From Shewanella morhuae (GTDB lineage Bacteria > Pseudomonadota > Gammaproteobacteria > Enterobacterales > Shewanellaceae): a stretch of DNA of 64,000 bases. Below the pieces are notes generated by a model, which made no database searches, had not been told where the DNA came from, and saw only the letters and a list, made by a program, of their open reading frames with translations. Position numbers and translations under genes: made by a program. Positions within the stretch are counted from its first letter, which is position 1. Each line of letters opens with the position of its first letter. This document shows, piece after piece, positions 35,260 through 43,350 of the stretch. The DNA is taken from NCBI RefSeq assembly GCF_900156405.1, contig NZ_FTNN01000017.1:28236-92235 (forward strand), given 5' to 3'.

Positions 35260-36117
35260 TTACTCTCCCAGTATTCTTTCATTCATGTATTCAACTTTTT
35301 TCAAAGTCATGCTGAGATCTAACGAGAGCATGGCGTCGTTAAAGCGGGCAAAATTCCAATACAAATTATCTTCTAATTGTAATTTTTCATCATTGAGTGC
35401 TTCTTCAGCAGCCGAGATTTCCAATAACAATGTATTCTGTACATGGCGTATTCTTTCTTCACGAACAGCCCGTACATCAATCCCCAAAGTTTCAATATGC
35501 TGCTTCAATTCTTGTAAATGACTGGCTTTCACTAAGCCATCCTTATGCTGTTGAATCCCCTTGTGAAAACGAGTTCCAGAAATGAGAAAACTTTCAGGTG
35601 CAAAACCCAAATGAAGATGACATTGCTCAAGCACTTTTTGCTCAATCTGTTCAATCTTCTCTAAGCTTTCTGCATCAGCTTTACTGATGACAAGGACGAT
35701 ATTTTTCTCAGCATAAACGCCAAATGATTCTTTCAACTGCTTAAGAAAATCGAGTTCAATTTTCTCGAGTTCTCCTTTAGGCTGGTGCACAAATAACACC
35801 ACGTCTGCTTTTGCGGCGCCATCCATCGCTACTTGATCATCAGCGTCATGCGCATCCAAACCTGGCGTATCGAGGAAAATATAAGATTCGCCCTCAAACT
35901 GCTTTAGTTGGGCGGTCTCTCGGGTATCTTTAGTTGGAAAATACTCTGCGTTATAGTGGTGAGTGAGCATGTTCAGCAAATAGCTTTTACCTGCATTCAT
36001 CATTCCCCAAACGGCGATAACAGGTTTATCCTGTCCCTGCTTTCTCGCCAATATATCTGATGCCTGTTTCAGCAATACATCTAAATCTGCTGAGGCCATC
36101 GAATCCTTAGCCGTCAT
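35260..36117 (-). CDS. Small dynamin-like / Era-type GTPase (LeoB-like), first gene of operon
   Basis: A 285-residue GTPase with P-loop GMMNAGKSY at 38-46, a Thr-rich switch I (FPTKDTRET), G3 DTPG at 83-86, and a canonical-like G4 SKAD near 153. The C-terminal third is helical coiled coil (LLLEISAAEEALNDEKLQLE). It has no membrane segment. AAGGAACACGT precedes the ATG. It is the promoter-proximal gene of the minus-strand operon that continues with the anchored coiled-coil protein and two larger GTPases. Confidence 0.78.
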   Translation of the reverse strand: MTAKDSMASADLDVLLKQASDILARKQGQDKPVIAVWGMMNAGKSYLLNMLTHHYNAEYFPTKDTRETAQLKQFEGESYIFLDTPGLDAHDADDQVAMDGAAKADVVLFVHQPKGELEKIELDFLKQLKESFGVYAEKNIVLVISKADAESLEKIEQIEQKVLEQCHLHLGFAPESFLISGTRFHKGIQQHKDGLVKASHLQELKQHIETLGIDVRAVREERIRHVQNTLLLEISAAEEALNDEKLQLEDNLYWNFARFNDAMLSLDLSMTLKKVEYMNERILGE

Positions 36118-36322
36118 ACGTGTTCCTTGTTAGGTTGTTCGAATCTTCACAATCTAGCTTAGGTATTTAAACAATTATATTTAGACCCTTGCTAGAGCCC
36201 TTAAAACAGCATTGTGCTAACTGCACAGCGCTTTCAATTTCCAACCGCAGTTCTCACACTGCCAAGCCATATTTCCATGTGGCATAACCATTATTAATTA
36301 CTCCCTGTGTTTTGATATGAGA
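36118..36322. other. Upstream region of the GTPase operon
   Basis: About 200 bases. It must hold the operon promoter. An 18-codon frame on the minus strand at about 36235-36291 encodes a CENCGW knuckle and then stops; it may be a decayed zinc-ribbon gene. No sigma54-type -24/-12 element was found here. Confidence 0.35.
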
Positions 36323-37282
36323 TCACTTGCTAACTTTTTCAGACAATGCTGAATCACTTAGATAAGGGACTTTTCCGGAAGGAACTAAATTAGCAGCAGC
36401 ATCAAGGTGCACGTCCTGATCATCGAAGAAGATGTGAGGACGAAAGGCTTTTAACACTTTAGTCTTCTCTACTCCTCCTAAGAAAAAAGCCTCATCAACA
36501 TACACGCCCCAATGCCTTAAGGTTTTAATTACTCGCATCTCCGAAGGGCTATTACGAGCAGTGACTAATGCAATGCGGATCGGTGAGTATTCAACGCGAA
36601 TGGGTAATCTATCTTGCAAGCGAGACAACTTATGCAATAAACTGGCGTAAGGCCCCTCTGCCATTGGGATATTTTGTTTTGCGTCTTCTTGAGCATGAAA
36701 GGCTTCCATACCTTGGGTTTTGTAAACCAATTCACTTTCATCGGAAAACAATACGGCATCACCATCGAAGGCGATGCGGACTTGACCCTCGGGTATTTCA
36801 GGTGCATCCGTTGGCGGTGCTTTTAATATTGCCGCGGCGCAGTTCTTGGAATCAATCACCTGCTGAGCATCTTTAACATTGGTGGTGAGAAACAGGTCCA
36901 CATCAAAGGCATCGAGATAATCGGCGACGGTTTCGCCCGCGGTAAAGGCTGAACGGGTAATGTTGAGCTTGTCGTGGCGAATAGTATTAAGCACCCGAAG
37001 ACCGGTATCTGGGCTGTTTTGTGACATCACCACAACTTCAACAAGAGGGCTATTGCCCTGCTGATATTGATTAAGGCCAAGTAAAGCTTTGATCAGAGGG
37101 TAACCGGTTCCAGGTTTTAGCGGCTCATCTTCGTGTGCCAGCATAAACTCGCGGTATTTTTCAATGGCAGTATCAGGATCTGATTCAAAGGTTTTTCTGA
37201 AAATTTGATCAGATTCCGCCATATCGAATAAGGCCGTGGCTGAAATACCAACGACTAATGTATTAGAGAGATCTAATGGCAT
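36323..37282 (-). CDS. Cytosolic 5'-nucleotidase (cN-I / PF06189 type)
   Basis: A 319-residue protein of the 5'-nucleotidase family resembling mammalian NT5C1A (AMP-preferring). Recognisable are VVGISATALFDMAESD at the start, PLVEVVVMSQNSPDTGLRVLNTI, FDVDLFLTTN, a HAD-like FDGDAVLFSDESE segment with catalytic-type Asp residues, and a C-terminal HIFFDDQDVHL. It probably dephosphorylates nucleoside monophosphates. It is the only metabolic enzyme between two defence clusters. Whether it is an ancestral chromosomal gene or part of the island is unclear. AACAAGGATG overlaps the upstream region of the start. Confidence 0.82.
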   Translation of the reverse strand: MPLDLSNTLVVGISATALFDMAESDQIFRKTFESDPDTAIEKYREFMLAHEDEPLKPGTGYPLIKALLGLNQYQQGNSPLVEVVVMSQNSPDTGLRVLNTIRHDKLNITRSAFTAGETVADYLDAFDVDLFLTTNVKDAQQVIDSKNCAAAILKAPPTDAPEIPEGQVRIAFDGDAVLFSDESELVYKTQGMEAFHAQEDAKQNIPMAEGPYASLLHKLSRLQDRLPIRVEYSPIRIALVTARNSPSEMRVIKTLRHWGVYVDEAFFLGGVEKTKVLKAFRPHIFFDDQDVHLDAAANLVPSGKVPYLSDSALSEKVSK

Positions 37283-37454
37283 AAAAACATCCTTGTTTCA
37301 GTGGCTTGTATTCAAGCATAAAGCTTTGCTGAACTCAAATTTTTTTGATAGCAAAGTTAAATAATCATAAAAAATACTGCTGAATACACAGCATATCCAT
37401 TTAATGGAATTCGGCTTGTTACCTTTGTTTAATACTAATCCTAAGCTAGTCATA

Positions 37455-37622
37455 TTAATCCTTTAACTGTTTTTGCTGTTTAAGCTTAGTATCTTGGCTA
37501 GCAATGTTTTTGCTAACTGGCACTTCATAGGTGTCGCCTTTGACAAGGTATACTAGCAAGGCGATGGCGTTGATGATCAAAATCACAATTAACAGGGCTA
37601 ACAGTAACAACAGCTTGAACAT
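37455..37622 (-). CDS. 55-residue membrane protein
   Basis: A frame too short for most gene callers. A strongly hydrophobic N-terminal helix (LLLLLALLIVILIINAIALLVYL, about residues 4-27) is followed by a polar, basic tail ending KLKQQKQLKD. AAAAGG lies 8 bases upstream of the ATG, a good site. The gene stands between the 5'-nucleotidase and an unknown protein, all on the minus strand. I do not recognise the family. The coding look (third-position variation, clean signal-anchor) makes it likely real. Confidence 0.65.
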   Translation of the reverse strand: MFKLLLLLALLIVILIINAIALLVYLVKGDTYEVPVSKNIASQDTKLKQQKQLKD

Positions 37623-37789
37623 TGTTCATACCTTTTCAATAAATGTATGACGACTAATGCCAGAACTGCGCCACAATCACGCCAACAGCTACAAGCCATT
37701 TAAACACTTATATTTCAATTGTTTGTGACAAATTCGTTTAATCACGCCAATTAAGCAAGGTAATCAATCTTAATAATTAGTAGTTATTA

Positions 37790-38512
37790 TTACTTTCTGT
37801 AATCACTCAATTGCACTATATTATCGCCAGCAAGAGTACTAATTTCAGCGCCGCTCTCTAAAGCCGCATTAGTAGCAGGTGCTGAAACAGGCTTTGTTAG
37901 TAATGGTTGCGATTCCGTCAATATGCCCTGGCAGTAATCCATCATCTTTACTATTGGCATAAACTTCTGTCTTTGATTTTTTGTGCGTTTCATTAGAGTA
38001 TTTAAATGAATCGATAAGTCAGCTGCTAATTTAGTAGGTATGCCTTCAAGTCCTTGCTCTGCTATTGTTTGGGTTACCCAAATAGCGGCATCGCTAATAT
38101 GGCCGCTAATGCTCATGTCGGTATTTTTAACCCAGTTGGTTTCAACGCTTACTTCAGATAAATCACTTAACAACATCGCGATGTCGCTATTGGGCATAGC
38201 ACGCAGTTGTTGCAGGGTTTCAGCAACAACATATTGCCATTCCTTTAATAGCCGTTTTGTGAGTTCTTCAAGTGACAAAACGGCCACAACAGGAATAAAC
38301 AACGTGAAACGGCTGTTGGCTTCACAGGCAATAATGGTTTTATAGCCTGATTTGTAGACATTATCTATAATATGCAGTTGCCAGCAAAACACTTGTTCAT
38401 CTGACTCTAAGGCATGCATCCCGACTCTTTGGCCATCTTGTGCTGGTAAACGCGGTAAGTCGGCTTTAAGCCATTTATTAAGGGCATTTGTGGTAGAGAG
38501 TAATAATTTCAT
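37790..38512 (-). CDS. Unknown protein, possibly DUF6933-like
   Basis: A 240-residue soluble protein I cannot identify firmly. The N-terminal half (MKLLLSTTNALNKWLKADLP, then QVFCWQLHIIDN, TIIACEANSRFTLFIPVV) has the layout of small DUF6933-type proteins; the C-terminal half is helical (TKLAADLSIHLNTLMKRTKNQRQKF) and ends in a low-complexity tail. It starts 15 bases after the ArdC-like gene, so it is probably the last gene of the restriction/Druantia transcript. No catalytic motif is visible. Confidence 0.6.
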   Translation of the reverse strand: MKLLLSTTNALNKWLKADLPRLPAQDGQRVGMHALESDEQVFCWQLHIIDNVYKSGYKTIIACEANSRFTLFIPVVAVLSLEELTKRLLKEWQYVVAETLQQLRAMPNSDIAMLLSDLSEVSVETNWVKNTDMSISGHISDAAIWVTQTIAEQGLEGIPTKLAADLSIHLNTLMKRTKNQRQKFMPIVKMMDYCQGILTESQPLLTKPVSAPATNAALESGAEISTLAGDNIVQLSDYRK

Positions 38513-38527
38513 ATATGGTAAATTCTA

Positions 38528-39952
38528 TTAATCGTCTCTTTTTGGCACATAAATAAAATTACTGGCTCGGTTCGCAAGGGTCGCACTTTTGTCTACATGG
38601 TTTATCCATTCTTTATCATCTAGCTGCCCAAGCCAGTGTGCAATATATTGAATAGAGGATGCTCTAACCTTTTTAGTAATCCCAAAACGAGCACACAAGA
38701 AGGAAGACCCTATTTCGGCGACTAATTCTTCAAAAGCATACTTATTGTCACCAAAACGTCCGAACTCACGATTACAACGTGTTTCATGGCCAGTCCAATG
38801 TACCATTTCATGTAGTAAGGTTGCGTAATAAGCTTTAGTACTATCTTTAGCTTTAAACAACTCTTTATGAGGCATCTTAATAAGATCTGACTCATAATAA
38901 TAAGCAGCAGCAGTACCATCTACTTTTGAATATTCAATATTAATGGATAACTCTTCAATACGTCGGGTTAATACGGCTAAGTCTTTTACCTTGGTGTCAG
39001 AAAAACTTTTACCGGTATAACCTATAACTTCATCTGCGTTATATACGATGGAAATTTTTCGTCCAAAACTACTTTCAGTTAATTGCTTATCCTCACTGTC
39101 AAAGCTACCGAGCTCATCTACATTTTCTATTTTAAAGTAATGAAATACAGGTGCTATTTTTGCTTCTTGCTTTAGTTCATAACCAAGCTTTTTCCATTGA
39201 GACTTTGTAGCCCATAAATTGCTTTCATAGCCATACACATGGGCCATTATTGAGAGAAAAAACCAGGAATGCAGCGATGTATATTCACGGTGACTTTTAG
39301 CGTTGTAATGAGCACTTGGATTAACCGTTACGAGCCATTCTGGTAAAAAATCTTTGTTATTTTCTCTGAGACCTCGATTAATATTTGCAAACACATCAGC
39401 GTCTAACTCCCAATTAGCGGTTGTAATTTGAACAACATCAACTAAGCGCTTTAGTTGTTTAAGCAATGGCTGTTCAAGAAAAACCAACAAGTCTTGAGCT
39501 GACTCAAAATCGTGTTCGTGTATATCTAAAGTATTTAAAAAATCACACCACCAATCAAACTCTTCTAATAAAGACTTTACATCACCTTTGGTGACATTAG
39601 CCCACTCTTCATTAGGTGAACCATTAAATAATTGTTCTAGGCTAGAAGTATTATGCTTATAAGCTAGCGCGCTTAATATCTCTGAATAAGACAATCCGAG
39701 CCATTTTTCTAAGCTAGTAATTTCTTGTGATGCTTGCTTTAAACCATTGATGCTGGCGTTTAAACATTGGTCTTCATCTAACCAATTAATTGGATTGGAG
39801 GTTGATTGTGTTTTATACAGAAAAGTATTGAATCGAGTATTACCATGTAATTCAGCACTTCGAGTTAAGAGATTTTGAATTGTACGCCCTGTTATTAATG
39901 CATACTCTTGTTGTATGAAAAAATTTTGTCTAAATTCTGTAAGGTTAACCAT
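38528..39952 (-). CDS. ArdC-like protein with zincin metallopeptidase domain
   Basis: A 474-residue protein. The C-terminal ~180 residues match the MPTase-PolyVal/ArdC-type zincin: YSKVDGTAAAYYYESDLIKMP, then the HExxH motif in LLHEMVHWTGHETRCNREFG, and the third-ligand region FEELVAEIGSSFLCARFGI. The first ~290 residues do not look like the ArdC ssDNA-binding domain and I do not recognise them. ArdC proteins are anti-restriction factors of conjugative elements. Here the gene lies downstream of hsdS on the same strand, so it may protect the host, or regulate the nuclease or helicase, rather than an invader. Function is inferred. Confidence 0.7.
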   Translation of the reverse strand: MVNLTEFRQNFFIQQEYALITGRTIQNLLTRSAELHGNTRFNTFLYKTQSTSNPINWLDEDQCLNASINGLKQASQEITSLEKWLGLSYSEILSALAYKHNTSSLEQLFNGSPNEEWANVTKGDVKSLLEEFDWWCDFLNTLDIHEHDFESAQDLLVFLEQPLLKQLKRLVDVVQITTANWELDADVFANINRGLRENNKDFLPEWLVTVNPSAHYNAKSHREYTSLHSWFFLSIMAHVYGYESNLWATKSQWKKLGYELKQEAKIAPVFHYFKIENVDELGSFDSEDKQLTESSFGRKISIVYNADEVIGYTGKSFSDTKVKDLAVLTRRIEELSINIEYSKVDGTAAAYYYESDLIKMPHKELFKAKDSTKAYYATLLHEMVHWTGHETRCNREFGRFGDNKYAFEELVAEIGSSFLCARFGITKKVRASSIQYIAHWLGQLDDKEWINHVDKSATLANRASNFIYVPKRDD

Positions 39953-40024
39953 ATTATTAAAATTCCGTTTTATTATTAAAAAATATTTCTTGACTACTAA
40001 TTAGCGAGCTGGTTACATCGTTCT

Positions 40025-40435
40025 TTAATTTAACATAGTCTCTACCAATTCATCATCAGCCCAACTAAATGATGTAAGAGTTGCGTCATACGAGACCATT
40101 TCGCAGCAATAGATCACTTCTAGCTCCATATCACCTAACTGATTTTCAAAACAACCATCTATAAGTTCATCACAATCAAACTCTTCTGCTTTAAATTCAT
40201 AACAGCGTTTCAAATTACCTAAAAAGCTAATTTTATTATCTTTTGTGATGTCTACATCTCTATCAAGTTGTATATCTATATACCATTCAGAAAATTCAGC
40301 TTGCACTTCAGACTCAAAGTTTTCGTGCATCGTAGCTATATCGCCCTCGGCATACTCCAAATCCTATGAAGTAAATTCATACGTTATTACCATATTAAAT
40401 TGACCGAGAATTTCAAAAACAGCACCATTAGACAT
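40025..40435 (-). pseudogene. Small acidic protein gene interrupted by an in-frame amber codon
   Basis: An ATG at 40435 has an excellent site (AGAAGGAAG, about 5 bases upstream) and reads MSNGAVFEILGQFNMVITYE, then FTS and TAG at 40366-40364. The same frame continues after the stop for 113 codons (DLEYAEGDIATMHENF...) to 40025 with coding-like, acidic sequence. Without the TAG the product would be about 136 residues. It may be a nonsense mutation, a sequencing error, or a readthrough site. A TTG restart at 40360 would give 111 residues but has no proper site. It lies between hsdS and the ArdC-like gene; function unknown. Confidence 0.5.
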
Positions 40436-40468
40436 ACGAACTTCCTTCTGTTGATTTATTGTCAGCGG

Positions 40469-41638
40469 TTAAAGCTCGCCAGCGAAAGCTTTTTGGCTTA
40501 GTGCGTTGAAGCTATCATTCGACAATAAGGCGGAATGTATTGAATGCTCTTTAATGTCACTAATCATGTTTACAACTTGTGAAAACTTACTCTGTACTTC
40601 TAATGATGGCGTCATTATTTCTATATCATTAAGCTGACCAAAGCTTATTGCAGGCATAGCCCCGCCTTTTTTGTTATTTCTCAGAATGTTTTGAAAATAG
40701 TCACTATTTAATAAGTAGTAAAAATACTCATTTTCAAGTACAGATTTTTCAAACGATATCTTAAATAGATTATTTGCAAGAACGCCGTCCAACCCACGAC
40801 CTACAAAACCAGCAGTAGCTCCATACCTAACCATTACAATTTCATCTTTATTTATTAAAGCTTTATCAGTAGACGGTGCAGGTATGAACTTAAACTCTTT
40901 GGAGCTTTGCGTGTAATTTATAATCCTTAAAAATTTTACATACCCATTTTCCGCTGAATCCTTTTGTAACTCCGAGTCCACTTGAATTCCTTGAGAACAT
41001 TTACAAACGTCAGAGAAACTTCTAACTTCCCACCCCTTCGGGTTGGTGACTGGGTCGCCGAACATTTCTAGGAAGACTGCACGGAGGAAGTCGTCGGCGA
41101 GTTGGATGGCTTGTTGGCGTTTGCGGCGGATGGCGTCGGCTTTGTCCAATATCGCAGCAATCCGTTTTTGCTCGGCTAGTGGTGGGAGTGGGATATCAAT
41201 TTCTTCTAACGTTGACTTTCGTAACGCTGGTACCGTTGTGATTCCGGCATACTTATATAGGTCAAGCTTGCACATGAAATGGTACAAATAATCCAAATCA
41301 ATGATCTCAAGATTTGGGACTAACCCCATAGCGTTATTATCAATCAACATTTCTTTTGATGAAATTGCTCTAAAATTCTGACTGATAGCCTCACCAATTT
41401 TCGCAAATACTATAGTGCCTTTTGGAACGGTTTTAGCCTTCAATAAAGGTAAATCTTCTTGATCGACAAAATGATTAGCCGTTTCGATGTACTTGTTTCC
41501 CGCTCTTGCAACTTTAGAAATATCGCCAACTTTTGCGAATGGAAAATCTCCGTTAACCTTTCCTTGAAATCTTTCAGGGAAACCAAATCCGGCTTGAAAC
41601 TTCCCTATGTACCCCAGCTTCACCATCGGCCAACTCAC
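40469..41638 (-). CDS. hsdS: Type I restriction-modification specificity subunit HsdS
   Basis: A 389-residue subunit that determines the bipartite target of the HsdRMS complex. Two target recognition domains are visible: TRD1 from MSWPMVKLGYIGKFQAGFGFPERF to about 140, and TRD2 starting at NPKGWEVRSFSDVCKCSQG. Each is followed by a helical conserved region; the central one, PPLAEQKRIAAILDKADAIRRKRQQ, is diagnostic. The start overlaps the hsdM stop by 4 bases (ATGA), the normal coupling. TRDs are fast-evolving, so the recognised sequence cannot be read from here. Confidence 0.93.
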   Translation of the reverse strand: MSWPMVKLGYIGKFQAGFGFPERFQGKVNGDFPFAKVGDISKVARAGNKYIETANHFVDQEDLPLLKAKTVPKGTIVFAKIGEAISQNFRAISSKEMLIDNNAMGLVPNLEIIDLDYLYHFMCKLDLYKYAGITTVPALRKSTLEEIDIPLPPLAEQKRIAAILDKADAIRRKRQQAIQLADDFLRAVFLEMFGDPVTNPKGWEVRSFSDVCKCSQGIQVDSELQKDSAENGYVKFLRIINYTQSSKEFKFIPAPSTDKALINKDEIVMVRYGATAGFVGRGLDGVLANNLFKISFEKSVLENEYFYYLLNSDYFQNILRNNKKGGAMPAISFGQLNDIEIMTPSLEVQSKFSQVVNMISDIKEHSIHSALLSNDSFNALSQKAFAGEL

Positions 41639-43224
41639 AGCATTTCCTCCAGCGCTTTTAAGTCCGCCAGAATGTCATTCTCCAGCGCCACTAATTTACT
41701 GAGGATTACTTTCGGGTCTTCATATTGCTGCTCGGCGTACACCACTTTCTTGTAGCGGTTAATCGACAGATCGTATTTATTGCCGGCGATTTCATCTTTG
41801 CTGACCCAAAATGCCTTTTGAGTTTTATCATTTTCAGCGGTTTGAGCAATGGCTTTATCACGGGCTTTAAACTCACTCACTAGGCTTGGTAAGTCGTTGT
41901 CTTTGATTGGCGTTCGCTTGTCATCTAGCGAGAAACCATCGGCTTGGACATCATAAAACCATACATGATCGGTGCTGCCACCTTTGGTGAAAATAAGGAT
42001 AGCAGTAGACACACCAGCGTAAGGTTTAAATACCCCACTTGGTAATGAAATTACCGCTTCAAGCTGGTTGCTTTCGATTAATAATTGACGCAACTGCTGG
42101 TGGGCATTGGATGAGCCAAATAACACACCGTCTGGCACGATGGTGGCAGATTGACCGCCAATTTTTAACATGCGCTCGATTAAGGCAACAAACAGCAGCT
42201 CAGTCTTTTTGGTTTTGACTTTACGCAGCAGCTCAGGGCAAACGTCTTCTTCATCTAAACTGCCTTTAAATGGCGGGTTAGCAAGAATGATATCAAAGCC
42301 TTCTTTTGAATCTAGTGGAAAGTTTTCACTAAAACGTTGGCTAAGGGTGTCTTGATAATGCACGTCGGGTTGTTTAATACCGTGCATCACTAGGTTCATA
42401 GCGGCAACCCGAAGCATGGTGGCATCAAAATCAAAGCCGTGAAACATGTCGGTGTCTATGTGTTGGCGTGCTTGTTGATCGATTAAATCACCAGAAAATA
42501 GTACATTTTCAAGCTGCTGCCCTTGGTTGTCTAGAAGCGCTTTACCGTCTTCATCAAATAATGGTTCACGTTCTATACTGTCTTTTGAGGTGTATTTTTC
42601 GAGTAGGTATTCGTAAGAAATGGATAAAAAGCCACCGGTACCGCTCGCTGGGTCGCAAATACGGCTGGTTGTGCTTGGGTCTAACATTTCTACCATGGCG
42701 CGGATGATATGGCGCGGTGTTCTAAACTGGCCGTTAATACCTGCGGTGGTGAGTTTACTTAATAAATACTCGTATAAATCACCTTTAGTATCGCTGTTAT
42801 CAAGTGGCAAGTCGTTAACCATTTCAACCGCTTTTACCAATAAGCTTTGTTTTTGGATCATTAACTGGGCATCTTTCATAAACTCAGAAAATAACGAACC
42901 TTCGTTGCCCTCTTTTACTGATGCCGCTGAGCTAGAGCCAAAATACGGGAAGAGTTCATCTTTGACTGTTTTGTATAGCTGCTCGGCACCTAAATGACGG
43001 ATATTTTGCCAACGTAGGTGTTGCTGCGCATCATTGAAACGACGGTTAAACGCTTGGCCAGTTCGTGCACTTCGTTTTTCGTCAACTTGTTCATTCATGT
43101 CGAGCATGCGGGCGTACATTAAAAAAGTAATTTGCTCGATAACTGTTAACGGATTGGTAATGCCGCCGGTCCAAAATTCTTCCCATAGCTTGTCGATTTT
43201 GCTTTTTAGTTGACCTGTGATCAT
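41635..43224 (-). CDS. hsdM: Type I restriction-modification DNA methyltransferase HsdM
   Basis: An N6-adenine methyltransferase of 529 residues. The N-terminal helical domain (HsdM_N) includes QITFLMYARMLD; the SAM-binding motif is DPASGTGGFL at 191-200, and the catalytic NPPF at 316-319 (IILANPPFKGS). It methylates the host's own sites together with HsdS and forms the restriction complex with HsdR. Unusually, hsdR is more than 9 kb away, with the DruH- and DruE-like genes in between. The 126-base gap to druE holds a strong hairpin and possibly a private promoter, which would let methylation be made without restriction. Confidence 0.95.
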   Translation of the reverse strand: MITGQLKSKIDKLWEEFWTGGITNPLTVIEQITFLMYARMLDMNEQVDEKRSARTGQAFNRRFNDAQQHLRWQNIRHLGAEQLYKTVKDELFPYFGSSSAASVKEGNEGSLFSEFMKDAQLMIQKQSLLVKAVEMVNDLPLDNSDTKGDLYEYLLSKLTTAGINGQFRTPRHIIRAMVEMLDPSTTSRICDPASGTGGFLSISYEYLLEKYTSKDSIEREPLFDEDGKALLDNQGQQLENVLFSGDLIDQQARQHIDTDMFHGFDFDATMLRVAAMNLVMHGIKQPDVHYQDTLSQRFSENFPLDSKEGFDIILANPPFKGSLDEEDVCPELLRKVKTKKTELLFVALIERMLKIGGQSATIVPDGVLFGSSNAHQQLRQLLIESNQLEAVISLPSGVFKPYAGVSTAILIFTKGGSTDHVWFYDVQADGFSLDDKRTPIKDNDLPSLVSEFKARDKAIAQTAENDKTQKAFWVSKDEIAGNKYDLSINRYKKVVYAEQQYEDPKVILSKLVALENDILADLKALEEML

Positions 43225-43288
43225 GGTGTACTCTTATTGCTGATGTGCTGCTTACTTGGCTATAGAGCCTATGCTAGTCAGTTTTACC

Positions 43289-43315
43289 CTTGGCGATAAG
43301 TGTTTTATCGCCAAG
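43289..43315. repeat. 11-bp perfect inverted repeat (hairpin) between druE-like gene and hsdM
   Basis: CTTGGCGATAA / TTATCGCCAAG with a 5-base loop. No T run follows on either strand, so it is not a standard terminator. It lies 65 bases before the hsdM start in the transcript and could be an RNA processing site, a partial attenuator or an operator. Confidence 0.6.
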
Positions 43316-43350
43316 ATGATGTGTGTGCTAGTAAATTAATCAGTTTAGGT

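Noticed and set aside
35051..35521. 156-codon plus-strand frame opposite the coiled-coil and GTPase genes
   Set aside because: Low-complexity Ser/Arg composition, spans two real genes on the other strand; antisense artefact.
36235..36291. 18-codon frame with a CxxC knuckle before the GTPase operon
   Set aside because: Too short to support as a gene; noted only as a possible remnant.
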